From: Chloroflexota bacterium
GTDB lineage: Bacteria; Chloroflexota; Ktedonobacteria; Ktedonobacterales; Ktedonobacteraceae
Length of the DNA: 7,123 nt
Reading direction: 5' to 3'
Assembly: GCA_005879655.1 (NCBI GenBank)
Contig: VBJK01000285.1
Coordinates: 1 to 7,123 of the forward strand
Translations under genes and position numbers: made by a program
Notes under the pieces: model-generated
What the model saw: the letters and a program-made list of their open reading frames with translations, nothing else
Databases searched by the model: none
Told to the model about the DNA's origin: nothing
In this document: piece by piece, positions 6,974 to 7,123 of the stretch
Layout: every line of letters starts with the position of its first letter
Position numbering within the stretch: position 1 is the stretch's first letter

Positions 6974-7023
6974 TAAACAAGAATATCTTTTTCGAGCAGA
7001 ACCCCAAAAGATATTCTTGTTTA
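6974..7023. repeat. long perfect hairpin (first of a tandem pair)
   Basis: Eighteen bases (6974-6991, TAAACAAGAATATCTTTT) are perfectly complementary to 7006-7023 around a 14-nt loop, TCGAGCAGAACCCC. The stem is AT-rich, so it is not a classic GC-rich terminator, and no gene ends beside it within the window. It could serve as a terminator for a gene beyond the right edge or be part of a dispersed palindromic repeat. Confidence 0.8.
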
Positions 7024-7028
7024 GAAAA

Positions 7029-7072
7029 TAGTTATACGCGAGAATACCACAAGATACTCTCGCGTATAACTA
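7029..7072. repeat. long hairpin (second of a tandem pair)
   Basis: Fifteen bases (7029-7043, TAGTTATACGCGAGA) pair perfectly with 7058-7072, and a few more pairs (7045-7046 with 7055-7056, 7048 with 7053) continue past mismatches. Only 5 nt separate it from the first hairpin. Its inner 3' arm AAGATACTCTCG resembles AAGATATTCTTG of the first at 10 of 12 positions. Confidence 0.75.
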
Positions 7073-7123
7073 GAAGAAAGACAAAACACCGATCAAGTAT
7101 ACAATTTCTCTCTAAGTGTCTTT

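Larger units (their letters stand above)
6964..7099. repeat. 8-bp inverted repeat enclosing both hairpins
   Basis: TACTTGAT (6964-6971) and ATCAAGTA (7092-7099) are perfect reverse complements flanking the two hairpins. If all three stems form, the 136-nt segment folds as a three-way junction. Whether it is transcribed, or is only a mobile or dispersed palindromic DNA element, cannot be told. The outer stem is short enough that chance remains possible. Confidence 0.4.
6900..7123. other. gene-free right flank
   Basis: No reading frame with coding character or ribosome binding site is visible here. The stretch is AT-rich and is dominated by two adjacent long hairpins and an enclosing 8-bp inverted repeat, listed separately. 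From about 7100 to the edge nothing further is recognisable. Confidence 0.6.

Noticed and set aside
6964..7099. CRISPR array or insertion-sequence ends
   Set aside because: The repeats are inverted and nested, not regularly spaced direct repeats, and no transposase or target-site duplication is visible.

Overview
The window looks like chromosomal DNA from a free-living bacterium of moderate GC content. My best guess is Ktedonobacteria (Chloroflexota). That rests on the small protein at 6555-6776, whose pattern I recall from that class, and on the general style of the cell-surface genes. It is recognition from memory, not a database result.

Layout. (1) 1-1094, minus: a nearly complete GT4-type glycosyltransferase that runs off the left edge. 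(2) 1095-1366: a divergent intergenic region. (3) 1367-2959 and 2994-4520, plus: a two-gene unit encoding a Wzz-type chain-length protein fused to a BY-kinase-like P-loop domain, then a Wzy/O-antigen-ligase-type polymerase. Together with the glycosyltransferase this is an exopolysaccharide assembly region. (4) 4521-4667: a spacer with a 10-bp inverted repeat just after the polymerase gene and a dyad resembling a LysR-type operator before the next gene. (5) 4668-5499, plus: a LysR-family regulator split by a frame break that coincides with loss of most of the linker between its DNA-binding and effector domains. (6) 5529-6473, plus: a malyl-CoA lyase / CitE-type HpcH/HpaI-superfamily lyase with its metal ligands intact. 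(7) 6494-6553: a long hairpin between convergent genes, probably a two-way terminator. (8) 6555-6776, minus: a small conserved-looking protein of unknown function with a strong ribosome binding site and a recognisable promoter. (9) 6900-7123: no gene; two long adjacent hairpins enclosed by an 8-bp inverted repeat, which together could fold as a three-way junction.

How the genes work together. The glycosyltransferase would build the sugar repeat unit, the polymerase would join units outside the membrane, and the Wzz/kinase protein would set chain length. The LysR remnant and the lyase form a separate metabolic pair; the regulator probably once controlled the lyase. The most interesting items are the precise break in the LysR gene, the double-hairpin element at the right edge, and the unusual kinase motifs of the Wzz fusion. 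I saw no clear sign of a wholly new multi-gene system.
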